Shown here: positions 15,939 to 24,079 of the stretch, in pieces
Layout: each line of letters begins with the position of its first letter
Position numbering within the stretch: the stretch's first letter is position 1
Origin: an uncultured bacterium
Lineage (GTDB): Bacteria > Vulcanimicrobiota > Xenobia > Xenobiales > Xenobiaceae
NCBI GenBank assembly: GCA_934644775.1
Contig: CAKUDB010000020.1
Span: 1-48,041 of the forward strand
Length of the DNA: 48,041 bases
Direction of reading: 5' to 3'
Program-made: the position numbers and the translations under genes
Notes under the pieces: model-generated
Database searches by the model: none
The model's input: the letters and a program-made list of their open reading frames with translations, nothing else
What the model was told of the DNA's origin: nothing

Positions 15939-17168
15939 TTACTGAATGGAAGGCCTGCTGCGACGGCGATAAGCCGACTCATAATAATCCTGAGAATCAT
16001 TTACGGGCACTTGCTGAGGAGCGAAAGTAACCTCTTCGGCAGAATTGCCAAAGCTAAAGTCTTCTTCAACTCCTTGGTCGCTATCGTTCATAGTGGGGAA
16101 CTTAGTGGCCACTACGGTGACACGAACTTCGTTTTCCATATTTTCATCGGTAACAGAGCCAAAAATAATATTGGCATCGGGATCGACAGCTTCGTAAATA
16201 ACATTGGCTGCATCTTGCAATTCTTTCATGGTGAAATTGCTGGAAGCTACCACATTAAAGAGGACGCCCTTAGCACCGTGGATATTTCCTTCCCAAAGAG
16301 GACTATCAATAGCCTGACGGGCAGCATTTTCGGCGCGATTTTCGCCTTCGGCCGAGCCGATACCTAACAAAGCTGAGCCAGCGTCGGTCATGATGGTGCG
16401 AACGTCGGCAAAGTCTACATTTTGCTCACCACAAGCGGTAATAATTTCAGAGATACCCTGAACACCGCTGCGCAAGACGTCATCGGAAAGGTTGAAAGCC
16501 TCGGCGCGACTTTCGTTATCTATAACTTCGAGGATCTTGTCGTTGGGGACGACGATAATGGCGTCGACATTTTCTCTGAGCTTCTCGATGCCTTCTTCGG
16601 CCCTTCGCATACGCATACGTCCTTCGAAGGAGAAGGGCTTAGTGACGATAGCGACGGTTAGAGCCCCAGACTGTTTGGCAATAGAGGCTACCACAGGAGC
16701 AGCTCCAGTACCAGTACCGCCACCCATACCGGCGGTAATGAAGATCATGTCGGCACCCCTAATGGCATCTTCAACCTTTTCTCGGCTCTCTTCGACGGCT
16801 TTGCACCCCATCTCAGGGTTGGCACCAGCACCCAAACCGCGGGTAGCTTGCTCGCCAATTTGGATGCGTACGTCGGCATCACACTTATTCAATGCTTGTT
16901 TGTCGGTGTTGATAACAATGAATTCGACATTGGCTGCTCCATCTTCAACCATGCTATTTACAGCATTACAGCCTCCGCCGCCGACGCCGACAACTTTTAT
17001 CTTGGCACCGCCCTCTTCATCCTCTATATCCTCAGCGAAGCCACCACTCTGAGCGCCTCCACTCGTCCGAGGATAGGAAGCGGAGCCGATCAAAGAACCG
17101 GAATTATCGTCAAACTCTAAACCAGAACCGGCAGCAGCCTTTTTGGTTTTATCTCTTGTAGAATCCAC
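15939..17168 (-). CDS. ftsZ: Cell division protein FtsZ
   Basis: Tubulin-like GTPase that forms the division ring. Visible: an N-terminal extension of about 55 residues rich in Gly/Ser/Asp, the first GTP loop VGVGGGGCNAVNSM, the tubulin signature GGGTGTG, and the T7 loop with DFADVRTIM. The C-terminus is a short variable tail ending RRRSRPSIQ. The usual D-x-P-x-F-x-R-like C-terminal peptide that docks FtsA or ZipA is not obvious, so the docking may differ. Two starts are possible. The ATG at 17186 has no ribosome binding site. The GTG at 17168 is 8 nt after AAGAGG, so I use it (409 residues). ftsA and ftsQ are not adjacent. Preceded by a structured non-coding region. Confidence 0.95.
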   Translation of the reverse strand: MDSTRDKTKKAAAGSGLEFDDNSGSLIGSASYPRTSGGAQSGGFAEDIEDEEGGAKIKVVGVGGGGCNAVNSMVEDGAANVEFIVINTDKQALNKCDADVRIQIGEQATRGLGAGANPEMGCKAVEESREKVEDAIRGADMIFITAGMGGGTGTGAAPVVASIAKQSGALTVAIVTKPFSFEGRMRMRRAEEGIEKLRENVDAIIVVPNDKILEVIDNESRAEAFNLSDDVLRSGVQGISEIITACGEQNVDFADVRTIMTDAGSALLGIGSAEGENRAENAARQAIDSPLWEGNIHGAKGVLFNVVASSNFTMKELQDAANVIYEAVDPDANIIFGSVTDENMENEVRVTVVATKFPTMNDSDQGVEEDFSFGNSAEEVTFAPQQVPVNDSQDYYESAYRRRSRPSIQ

Positions 17169-17274
17169 TGCGTAAACCTCTTGCATATAAAATAAACAGC
17201 CGAACGCTTTAAAGAACGGGTGAACGTACTCCCGCCTTTAGAGGCTAGTTCTTCCTAGCTTTTATGAAGACAAC

Positions 17275-17413
17275 GCTGCAACTCCGAGGAATAACAGCAG
17301 CCCTCATACTCTATGCAGGCGCAGAGTCTCGTAAGACCCACGGTATTTTCGCCAGGCAAGTTCGCCACGCCCACCTTTATCCCCCACCTGGGTGGAGAAC
17401 TTCTGGCGAGACT
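17275..17413 (-). ncRNA. Structured RNA or leader candidate upstream of ftsZ (class unknown)
   Basis: The non-coding gap between mrdA and ftsZ (about 400 bp) is full of inverted repeats. The longest: 17350-17355 with 17403-17408 and 17358-17363 with 17397-17402, a 12-bp helix with a 2-nt bulge, closed inside by CCACC/GGTGG (17371-17375 with 17391-17395). AGTCT (17325-17329) can pair with AGACT (17409-17413) outside it, and smaller stems sit at 17275-17279/17297-17301 and 17308-17312/17323-17327. On the minus strand it would be the ftsZ leader; on the plus strand it would be an independent RNA ending at the terminator at 17433. It does not match the tmRNA, RNase P or SRP motifs that I know. 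Confidence 0.35.
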
Positions 17414-17432
17414 GGGGTAAAAAAAACAAATC

Positions 17433-17458
17433 GCGCCTTTTTTTTCTAAAAAAGGCGC
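17433..17458. terminator. Intrinsic terminator between mrdA and the structured region
   Basis: 11-bp perfect stem GCGCCTTTTTT (17433-17443) with AAAAAAGGCGC (17448-17458), 4-nt loop. Five T follow on the plus strand and an interrupted T-run follows on the minus strand, so it can end mrdA transcription (minus) and any plus-strand transcript of the adjoining structured region. Confidence 0.8.
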
Positions 17459-17567
17459 TTTTTCCTCTAAAATTTGGATATATTTTTCACCCTCCCATCC
17501 TCTGCCAGCTAGAAAAGAAATGGAGCGCCAAGTCCGAAAAAATAGCTTCTTAGGCCTTAGATAAAGC

Positions 17568-19418
17568 TTAGGGGGCGACGCTGGGAGTGCTAGAAATTTT
17601 ATTCCAAGCCTCAAATACTTTTACAGCTACTGGAGCAGCTACCGCGCCGCCGTATCCTCCAGATTTCTCTACGAATACGGTGACAACTAAGGGGGGGGCT
17701 GTCCAGTTGGCGGCAGATTGGTAAGGGGCGTATCCAGTAAACCAGCAATGGTTAAGGCCGCGAGGATTATCTGCTGTAGGCACATTTTCCACCGTACCCG
17801 TCTTGCCAGCTATACCCAAAGTATAGCCTCCGCTAGAAGCAGCCGTCCCCTCTTGCATAGCTAAGCGCATACCGGCTTTTATACACTGAAAATATTGAGG
17901 TTTTACCTTTACTCGACGTGACTTGAGAGTATATTTTTCCAGTTCATCAGCCTTTAGAGAAGAAGTTTCCCGACACCGCCCCTCAACCAAACGGGGGCGA
18001 AAAATAGTACCATCGGTAACAACAGCGGCAGTAGCTGTGGCCATTTGTAAGGGAGAAGCGGTTATAAACCCCTGACCGATAGCCGAGTTGGCGTCGTCTC
18101 CGGGGAACCATTTTTCTTTAAAGACCGCTTCTTTCCAAGCTGCTGTGGGGATATTTCCCTCCGTCTCTCCAGGCAAATCGATACCCGTCTTTTGTCCGAG
18201 TCCGAAATCGTGAGCGTAAGCACTTAAGCGCTTTATCCCCAATTTTACTCCCAACTGATAATAGACGACGTCACAAGAATAGCCTAGACATTCGGTTAAA
18301 TCGATAGAGCCGTGGCCTGTACGCACAAAGCAGTTGAAGGGCAAGCCGGCCACTACGTAGCTACCTGGACAATAAAAGCGCGACCAAGGAGAGATTAAGC
18401 CTTCATTTAAAGCGGCTGCCGTAGTAATAAGCTTAAAAGTAGAGCCGGGAGGGTAATCGCCATGGACAGCTCGGTTTAGTAAAGGAGAACAAGGATCTTT
18501 AATTAACGAGCTAAATTTTTTTTGGCTAATACCGGCGGCAAACTCGTTGGGATTGTAATGGGGAAGGCTTACCAGGGCTCTAACATATCCAGTATAAGGC
18601 TCGATAGCTACAAGGGCCCCTCCGGAGCGCTCGCCATTTTTGGCAGCCAAGCCATCTAGAACCTCGCTTAAAGCTTCCTGAGCCTGAGTTTGCAAATCTA
18701 AATCTATGGCAGAGTAAATATCTTCGCCAGGACGAGCCGGCTCTTTTTCCCTATCGCCCAAAAGACGCCCCTCAGAATCTAGCATTTCGGTTCTGAGCCC
18801 AGAACGACCGTGCAAAACGTCTTCATAACTAAACTCTAAGCCTTCTTTACCGATCCATTCTCCGGCTATGTAACCTTTATGCTTTAATTTAGCCAATTTG
18901 TCGGCATCGATTTCGCCCACGTAGCCCAAAATGTGAGAAGCCAATTCTTTATAGGGATAGACCCTTTTAAATTTGACTTCCGCTTTTAGGCCATCCATTT
19001 GTTCTTCAACTTCGGCAAAACGAGCCAACTCATTTTGGTTCAAACTCTCGGCGATAGTAATAGCTTCCCCGTCATTTTTTTTCAGTTGGTCTAACAATTG
19101 AGAGAGCCTAGCATCTGATAAATGGAGTAAGTGGGCTACCTTACGCAACAATTCCTCACTATTAGAGTGCATATAAGGCAACATTTTTAAAGTAAAGATA
19201 GCTTCGTTGCGAGCTAAAATTCGGCCACGGCGGTCGTAGATAAGTCCGCGCCCACTCATAATAGGCGAATGTAGACGGAGATTATCGGCGGCACATTGGC
19301 GATAGTAGTCGACATGGACAATTTGCATATATACTAAACGCACTATTAAAGTTAGGAAACAACCTATAGCGAAAGCGACGAATATGTAAAAAGGACGACT
19401 ACGCAAAGCTACTCGCAA
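17568..19418 (-). CDS. mrdA: Penicillin-binding protein 2 (elongasome transpeptidase)
   Basis: Class B PBP that cross-links peptidoglycan during rod elongation. 616 residues: one N-terminal membrane anchor (about 10-32), a pedestal/dimerisation domain (about 45-225) and the transpeptidase. Active-site motifs: STFK (GSTFKLI, catalytic Ser), YSCD (the SxD form normal for PBP2) and KTGT. TTG start, overlapping the mreD stop by 10 nt. Last gene of the mre operon (maf-mreB-mreC-mreD-mrdA). rodA is not next to it. FtsI/PBP3 is the main alternative; the mre context and the SCD motif favour PBP2. Confidence 0.95.
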   Translation of the reverse strand: MRVALRSRPFYIFVAFAIGCFLTLIVRLVYMQIVHVDYYRQCAADNLRLHSPIMSGRGLIYDRRGRILARNEAIFTLKMLPYMHSNSEELLRKVAHLLHLSDARLSQLLDQLKKNDGEAITIAESLNQNELARFAEVEEQMDGLKAEVKFKRVYPYKELASHILGYVGEIDADKLAKLKHKGYIAGEWIGKEGLEFSYEDVLHGRSGLRTEMLDSEGRLLGDREKEPARPGEDIYSAIDLDLQTQAQEALSEVLDGLAAKNGERSGGALVAIEPYTGYVRALVSLPHYNPNEFAAGISQKKFSSLIKDPCSPLLNRAVHGDYPPGSTFKLITTAAALNEGLISPWSRFYCPGSYVVAGLPFNCFVRTGHGSIDLTECLGYSCDVVYYQLGVKLGIKRLSAYAHDFGLGQKTGIDLPGETEGNIPTAAWKEAVFKEKWFPGDDANSAIGQGFITASPLQMATATAAVVTDGTIFRPRLVEGRCRETSSLKADELEKYTLKSRRVKVKPQYFQCIKAGMRLAMQEGTAASSGGYTLGIAGKTGTVENVPTADNPRGLNHCWFTGYAPYQSAANWTAPPLVVTVFVEKSGGYGGAVAAPVAVKVFEAWNKISSTPSVAP

Positions 19419-19918
19419 TCTAATTCTAGGGGAATAAAAGCGTAAGTCCCCAGAATTTTATTAGTCAGCCATAACATGGGCCAAGAAAAAAGAAAATTCC
19501 AGAGTAACGCGCTCCACAGCCAAGATCGGGAAATTATCTGGCTAGGCACGTCGGCTCCGAATATAGACAATAAGGTAAGCTCTGCGGCGAAGACAACTGT
19601 GGCCGTCACCACAGTAAAAATATAGATAAAAGGGCGATCGCTGTAAGGCTTCAAAAAAGCGCCGATAGCGCCTCCCAGAGCGGCATAGGCCATAGCCAGC
19701 CACCCCGGAGAGCAATCGCTAAAGAGGCCAACTATAGTTCCGGCCAAGATTCCAAAAATAGTCCCTGGTTGATTTCCGTAACGCAGAGCCATTACCGATA
19801 GGCAAAGGGTGGCCAATTCGGGGCGGGGCCAACCTGTCGGCAGGGCCGATTCGAGTAACAAACCTACTACCAATAAGGGCAACACTAAAATGAGGGCCGA
19901 AGGAAATTTTTTAACCAT
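19409..19918 (-). CDS. mreD: Rod shape-determining protein MreD
   Basis: Integral membrane subunit of the elongasome, 169 residues with about five hydrophobic segments. The sequence is poorly conserved, as usual in MreD; identification rests on size, hydrophobicity and position between mreC and mrdA. PGTIFGILAGTIVGLFSDC fits the family's central motif (G..FG...GL..D). Start ATG shares one base with the mreC stop (TAATG) and its end overlaps mrdA by 10 nt, so translation is coupled along the operon. Confidence 0.9.
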   Translation of the reverse strand: MVKKFPSALILVLPLLVVGLLLESALPTGWPRPELATLCLSVMALRYGNQPGTIFGILAGTIVGLFSDCSPGWLAMAYAALGGAIGAFLKPYSDRPFIYIFTVVTATVVFAAELTLLSIFGADVPSQIISRSWLWSALLWNFLFSWPMLWLTNKILGTYAFIPLELDCE

Positions 19919-21258
19919 TATTCCAACTCCACTGCATTGGGGGTAGGCTCACTTTCAAGGGGCCCATCTTCTGTTGGAGTAGGCGGCTCTTCCCCAATAT
20001 TCTCTTCAGTCTCTTCGACAGTAATATAATGGCTTTCGGCTCCTGAGCTGGGCTCTTGAGCAGTCGAAGGCTGTTCAGTTTCTGCCGACGCCGGAGGGCT
20101 TTGAGAGGGGTCAATAGTAGCTGAAGAGGAGCTACTAAGGCCATTCTCTTGAGAAGCCTTGGGGGCAGACGAAGCGGAATCGTTTGAAGTGGCGGCAGAA
20201 ACTGACCTAGGAGGCGAAAGCTCAGCAGGCTGGGGATCATCTATAGGGGCAGAGCTAGGGGGCCTTTCCGGAGTTGGCCTAGAGTTGGCGGCTTCTCCAG
20301 AAGGTTCTTGAGCCGACTCGTCAGCTGAGCCTTGCCAAATTTTGTTAGATTCGCCTCCCTGGTTACTAGCCCTAAGAGCCGCCTGAGCACTCTCTTGGGC
20401 AGCCTGTTTGGCTTCTTGTTCGGCTCGCCAAATAGCCTTTTTGAAAATATTGGGATCGGCCGAAGCTCTCCCTTTCGTGATTAGAATAACTTCACGTAAA
20501 CGGGGCAATTCGGCACTAAGTTTAACCATGACATCTTGGTACATGGCCTTTTGGCTAATATAAGTTCTTTCTACGCGACCTACAGCCAAACCGCCTGGGT
20601 AAATATCGCCTAAGCCAGAAGTAACGACCAACTGGCCCGGTTTTATCGCTACATCAAAGCTAATATACTTTATAACGCTGCGCAACATTTTATCGGTACG
20701 CATAATTCCGTACATTTCGGAATCGGCCAAAGCTACAGGCACAGCCAGCCCTTCGCTGCCCACCAAAGAAAGGGTAGATGAGCGCTGACCAACTTGGCTC
20801 ACTTTCCCGACCAAACCTTCAGGAGTAACGGCCACCATATTTTCGCTCACTCCGTCTTGGCTACCGCGATCTAAAATAACCTTCTCTCCCCAATTGTTGG
20901 GATCGCGAGCGATTACCCGAGCGCTAATTTTGGTGGGGCCGGGCAACTGAGCTTTTAATTCGAGCAGAGATTGTAAGCGCAAATTTTGGATTTTATAAGC
21001 TAAAAGGCGGCTTCTCTCATCTTTTAAAGCTTTTACCTCAGTCTCAAGACGAGCATTTTTTTCGCTTAAAGAGCGAAATTGAGTAAAGCCGCGCAGCCAA
21101 TCGTCAGCTTGAAAAGTGAGACTAGCTACTATTTTTTGTACAGGAGAGAGGGCCAAAGTTGAAGTTTTAACCCAAGTGATCTGGCCCAGAACTTCCAAAA
21201 TAGCCCAGACGAAGGCCAGCAAAAAAAGCACCTTTAGCCAATATTTAATTTGCCGCAT
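19918..21258 (-). CDS. mreC: Rod shape-determining protein MreC with long acidic C-terminal tail
   Basis: Periplasmic elongasome scaffold. N-terminal membrane anchor (about 7-27), a coiled-coil segment (about 60-95, SLSEKNARLETEVKALKDE), then the beta-domain (about 100-270) with ARVIARDPNNWGEKVILDRG and DGVSENMVAVTPEGLVGKV typical of MreC. The last 170 residues are Ser/Pro/Glu/Ala-rich and low complexity. MreC is usually 270-330 residues, so this tail is an addition. ATG start at 21258 with GGAGA 10 nt before. About 115 bp lie between it and mreB. The reading frame continues to the mreD start without a break. Confidence 0.94.
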   Translation of the reverse strand: MRQIKYWLKVLFLLAFVWAILEVLGQITWVKTSTLALSPVQKIVASLTFQADDWLRGFTQFRSLSEKNARLETEVKALKDERSRLLAYKIQNLRLQSLLELKAQLPGPTKISARVIARDPNNWGEKVILDRGSQDGVSENMVAVTPEGLVGKVSQVGQRSSTLSLVGSEGLAVPVALADSEMYGIMRTDKMLRSVIKYISFDVAIKPGQLVVTSGLGDIYPGGLAVGRVERTYISQKAMYQDVMVKLSAELPRLREVILITKGRASADPNIFKKAIWRAEQEAKQAAQESAQAALRASNQGGESNKIWQGSADESAQEPSGEAANSRPTPERPPSSAPIDDPQPAELSPPRSVSAATSNDSASSAPKASQENGLSSSSSATIDPSQSPPASAETEQPSTAQEPSSGAESHYITVEETEENIGEEPPTPTEDGPLESEPTPNAVELE

Positions 21259-21372
21259 CGTTGGTGAATCTCCAGACTCTTTGAGAAGTTGGCTCTAGCC
21301 TCTTGGCAGAAAGACAGGCCAAGAAAGGGATCGCCCCGTCAGTATTAACAAAAATAAGCTATATCGCTATTT

Positions 21373-22413
21373 TTACCAGAAATTACGCGTCTCTGCCCCC
21401 TCTATAGCTCTCATTATGCGCGGATCATGGTAAAGTTGCTCCAAACCTAGTAAAGTACAATCCTCCGGTTTTTCGGCTACTTGGCAAAAAAAACCAGTTT
21501 CGGCAGCCAGATATTGGGTTAATCCGCTTAAGCGACTCCCCCCGCCACACAACATTAAGCCGGAGTTGACTATATCGTTAGTAAAGCCGGGAGGGGTAAG
21601 CTGAATAAGGCGCTGCAACATATGGGAAATTTGTTCTAGCTTGGGCCTTAACACTTTGAGGATCTGGGCTGCCGTCAATTTCATCTTTCTAGGAAAACCG
21701 CTCTTTAAGTCGCGCCCTTTTATTTCGAAACTTAGAGCGTTATTTTCCGTATAGGCACAACCGCCTTCCATTTTCAGTCGCTCGGCGCTACCTAGACCGA
21801 CGACCAGATTCTGGCGGCGACAATAATCGACAAGGGCTTTATCCAGGGCAGCTCCAGCTACCGGCACAGAGTCGGCCACCACCACCGCCCCCATACATAT
21901 TACGGCCGCTTGGGTTATTTCGGCTCCGATATTAACGACTAAACAAGCTTGACTTTGGGTGACAGCTAAACCACACCCTAAAGCCGAAGCCAAAGGAGCG
22001 GCCACCCAAGAGATGCCTCTAGCTCCGGCTGAGCGACAAAGCTCGGAGATTATCCTTATGTCGGCTTCGGAGGCACCTACCGGAACCGACAGCAAGATCC
22101 TGGGGCCAAATAAGCCCAAGCTAGAACAGCGACTTAGACAAAAACATAATAATTCAAAAGCCTTGTCATAGTCGCAAATGCAGCCCTCTTTGATAGGAGC
22201 GCTCAGTAGCTTTTCCTTACTTAAGCGACCAGCCATAAGCTTAGCTTGAGAGCCGACAGCTACGAGCTTATCAGTTTTGACTTCGTAAACCAGGCGAGCA
22301 GCTTCACGCCAATATTTTTTTCCGCACTCGGCTACACCTATAGCAGAACTTCCCAGATCGACTCCCAGATCGGGAGAGAACTTGGAAACTAATTTATCGA
22401 AAAAATCTAACAC
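21373..22413 (-). CDS. mreB: MreB-family protein lacking conserved ATPase residues
   Basis: Actin-like protein in the canonical mre position. N-terminal amphipathic helix (LDFFDKLVSKF), phosphate-1 loop DLGSSAIGV (usually DLGTANTLV), and C-terminal adenosine motif LCGGGSRLSGL, close to the family's LTGGGALL. Several active-site positions have changed. The EEP motif that carries the catalytic Glu reads VAAPLAS. Phosphate-2 DIGGGTTE reads NIGAEITQ. The GD before the helix reads GA. The fold is clearly kept, but ATP hydrolysis is doubtful. Start: I use GTG 22413, with AGGA 5 nt before it; a TTG at 22431 would add six residues. A second, canonical mreB may exist elsewhere in the genome. Confidence 0.88.
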   Translation of the reverse strand: MLDFFDKLVSKFSPDLGVDLGSSAIGVAECGKKYWREAARLVYEVKTDKLVAVGSQAKLMAGRLSKEKLLSAPIKEGCICDYDKAFELLCFCLSRCSSLGLFGPRILLSVPVGASEADIRIISELCRSAGARGISWVAAPLASALGCGLAVTQSQACLVVNIGAEITQAAVICMGAVVVADSVPVAGAALDKALVDYCRRQNLVVGLGSAERLKMEGGCAYTENNALSFEIKGRDLKSGFPRKMKLTAAQILKVLRPKLEQISHMLQRLIQLTPPGFTNDIVNSGLMLCGGGSRLSGLTQYLAAETGFFCQVAEKPEDCTLLGLEQLYHDPRIMRAIEGAETRNFW

Positions 22414-22434
22414 GCCTATCCTACCCAACAAAGC

Positions 22435-23262
22435 CTAGTCTCTCAAAGAAAATAAATTGAAGCCTAAAGCGCTGCTCAAACTATTTAACACAGTTAAAGG
22501 CAATCCCACCACATTAAAATAGCAGCCATCTATTTTTTCTACTAAAAGTGAGCCCAATTCTTGAATACCGTAGGCTCCAGCCTTGTCTAGAGGGTGGCCT
22601 GTAGCCACATAGGCTTTAATCTCTAGCTCGATAGAGGGACGAAACTTAACGGCCGTTATAGCACACGATTGTATAAACTTTCCTGAAGGCCAAGCTTGTA
22701 TAGCTACACCGGTAACGACATGATGCCAACGTCCAGCCAAACCTGAGAGCATTTCACTAGCTTCGGCAAAAGAGCCCGGTTTACCCAAAACGGCCCGACC
22801 ACATACAACAACTGTATCGGCTCCTATAACTAAAGCTTGGGTTGGAGGATCAGAAGCTGCGGGAAGTGTGTAAGATCTAGCTTTAGCCAAAGCCGAAGCT
22901 TGGACTTCCTGGATAACTTCAGCCAAAACATCCATTTCATAAGCTTTATGTAAACGCAAACTCAAATTGGCGTAAGGGCCCGCCCAGTCTACAATAGGCT
23001 TTATCTTAGTTGGGGGGGCACAATCTTTATCTTCTCCTAAAACGGCAGCATATTCAATATACATACCATCTTTAGCGCCCGTGCCATTATCTAGAACATT
23101 TTCTCTAAGCTCGGCTAAACCACAACCGGAGCGGGAACAGGGGGGTTCAGATCCGGGACTGGGCTGCCAAGTAGTAAAATTTAGTCCCAGCATTTCTAGT
23201 AATTCGCGGCGGCGCGGCGAAGCAGAGGCTAAGATTATTTTAGGCTTAGTTTCATTCAACAT
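22435..23262 (-). CDS. maf: Maf-family nucleotide pyrophosphatase with central insertion
   Basis: Hydrolyses non-canonical nucleoside triphosphates such as dTTP or modified NTPs. N-terminal motif LASASPRRRELL (11-22) is intact. The catalytic Asp region VIGADTVV and KPGS loop are present, as is the later GAYGIQELGSLLVEKIDGCYFNVVGLP (in part: AYGIQELGSLL, GCYFNVVGLP). The usual length is about 190-200. Here it is 275 because of about 80 extra residues (38-118) between the first motif and ALAKARS. The insertion reads as ordinary coding sequence with no stop. First gene of the mre operon, four bases before the alternative mreB TTG. ATG start. Confidence 0.92.
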   Translation of the reverse strand: MLNETKPKIILASASPRRRELLEMLGLNFTTWQPSPGSEPPCSRSGCGLAELRENVLDNGTGAKDGMYIEYAAVLGEDKDCAPPTKIKPIVDWAGPYANLSLRLHKAYEMDVLAEVIQEVQASALAKARSYTLPAASDPPTQALVIGADTVVVCGRAVLGKPGSFAEASEMLSGLAGRWHHVVTGVAIQAWPSGKFIQSCAITAVKFRPSIELEIKAYVATGHPLDKAGAYGIQELGSLLVEKIDGCYFNVVGLPLTVLNSLSSALGFNLFSLRD

Positions 23263-23300
23263 GGGGCGAATTATAACACGGAAAGGCCTTAGAACGATAC

Positions 23301-23325
23301 ACTGAGCCTAATATACTGAGCCTAA
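23301..23325. promoter_or_regulatory. 11-bp direct repeat in maf / cobalamin adenosyltransferase intergenic
   Basis: ACTGAGCCTAA occurs at 23301-23311 and 23315-23325, 14 bp apart, in the 85-bp region between the divergent maf and adenosyltransferase genes. It may be a shared regulatory site. Spacing is close to 1.3 helical turns, so occupancy on one face is not implied. Confidence 0.3.
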
Positions 23326-23347
23326 AAAAAGAATGTTGGGTAAGTAA

Positions 23348-23890
23348 ATGAAGCTAGTAACCAAAAGAGGCGATACGGGAAAGACCTCTTTAATCGGCGG
23401 ACAAAGTGTTTTTAAAGACGATCTCCACTTAGCCGCTTGCGGATCGATCGACGAATTAAGTGCTGTTTTGGGCGTATGTCTAAGTTTCTCTCTCCCCTCC
23501 CCTTGGCCTGAAGAGTTAGAAGAAGTGCAGCGCAACCTTTTTTTGGTAGCTGCCGATTTGGCTTCTCCAGAGCCTGGGCCAGATTTTTACTTAACGGCCA
23601 ATCACCTTGAGCTCTTGGAAGAGCGGCTGCACCCCCACCTACAAGTCTTGCCCGAGCCCCACAGTTTTATCCTTAATGGAGGCGGCCCCAGCGGCGCTTT
23701 CCTCCATTGGGCTCGCACAGTCTGTCGCCGAGCCGAGCGCGAGTGCGTAAAACTAAAACGCTGGGCCGAATCGGAAGAGCGCCCTTTCAATCCTTCGATT
23801 ATCCCCTATATGAATAGGCTATCCGATTACCTTTTTGCCGCCGCTCGGCTGGTCAACCTTCACCAAGGATATAATGAAAAAAAGGTATAA
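23348..23890 (+). CDS. Cob(I)alamin adenosyltransferase (PduO type)
   Basis: Transfers the adenosyl group of ATP to cob(I)alamin, giving adenosylcobalamin. 180 residues, full length. The ATP-binding N-terminus is KRGDTGKTSLIGGQ (TxxGDxGxTxLxxG), followed by GSIDELSAVLGV and the C-terminal RRAERECVKL and FNPSIIPYMNRLSDYLFAAAR, all PduO-type hallmarks. No strong ribosome binding site precedes the ATG. No cobalamin biosynthesis gene and no cobalamin riboswitch is visible nearby, so this is probably salvage. Its last codons overlap a terminator-like hairpin (23877-23900). Confidence 0.95.
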   Translation: MKLVTKRGDTGKTSLIGGQSVFKDDLHLAACGSIDELSAVLGVCLSFSLPSPWPEELEEVQRNLFLVAADLASPEPGPDFYLTANHLELLEERLHPHLQVLPEPHSFILNGGGPSGAFLHWARTVCRRAERECVKLKRWAESEERPFNPSIIPYMNRLSDYLFAAARLVNLHQGYNEKKV

Positions 23891-23901
23891 TCCTTTTTTT
23901 T
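23877..23901 (+). terminator. Intrinsic terminator overlapping the stop codon
   Basis: Nine-base-pair stem AAAAAAAGG (23877-23885) with CCTTTTTTT (23892-23900), 6-nt loop TATAAT; the stop codon is inside it. A T-run follows to 23901. GC content of the stem is low, so strength is uncertain. Confidence 0.5.
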
Positions 23902-23914
23902 GCCCCTTGTACCC

Positions 23915-23944
23915 TTGCTTTCATATTTAGGGACGTGATATAAT
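23915..23944 (+). promoter_or_regulatory. Sigma-70-type promoter for rpsT
   Basis: TTGCTT (-35, 23915-23920), 18-bp spacer, TATAAT (-10, 23939-23944) preceded by TGA as a partial extended -10. The leader to the rpsT start is about 130 nt and can form a hairpin: GCGCCA (23945-23950) with TGGCGC (24006-24011). Part of that stem lies upstream of the expected start, so the hairpin may belong to a different transcript. Confidence 0.55.
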
Positions 23945-24079
23945 GCGCCAGGTTTAGAAGCGAGTGGTTTAGCTTAGTAGAGCGAGGGTCGTTTGCTCAC
24001 TCCCTTGGCGCAAAAGGACATTTTTGCCTGAAATATATTCACTAGAGTTTCTAAAGATTTTGTTTGGAGGATTTTCAAA

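Noticed and set aside
17187..17400. Identifying the structured region as tmRNA, RNase P RNA, SRP RNA or 6S RNA
   Set aside because: None of the diagnostic sequence motifs of tmRNA, RNase P or SRP RNA are present. 6S RNA cannot be excluded but has no sequence support.
17255..17614. Minus-strand open frame of about 119 codons between mrdA and ftsZ
   Set aside because: It crosses a terminator and several hairpins and overlaps the mrdA 3' end; no recognisable protein.
23263..23347. Cobalamin riboswitch before the adenosyltransferase gene
   Set aside because: The region is only 85 bp, too short, and no B12-box is visible.
23945..24011. tRNA-like fold in the rpsT leader (GCGCCAG...TTGGCGC)
   Set aside because: A 7-bp acceptor-like stem exists, but there is no T-loop (GGTTCGA) or anticodon arm.
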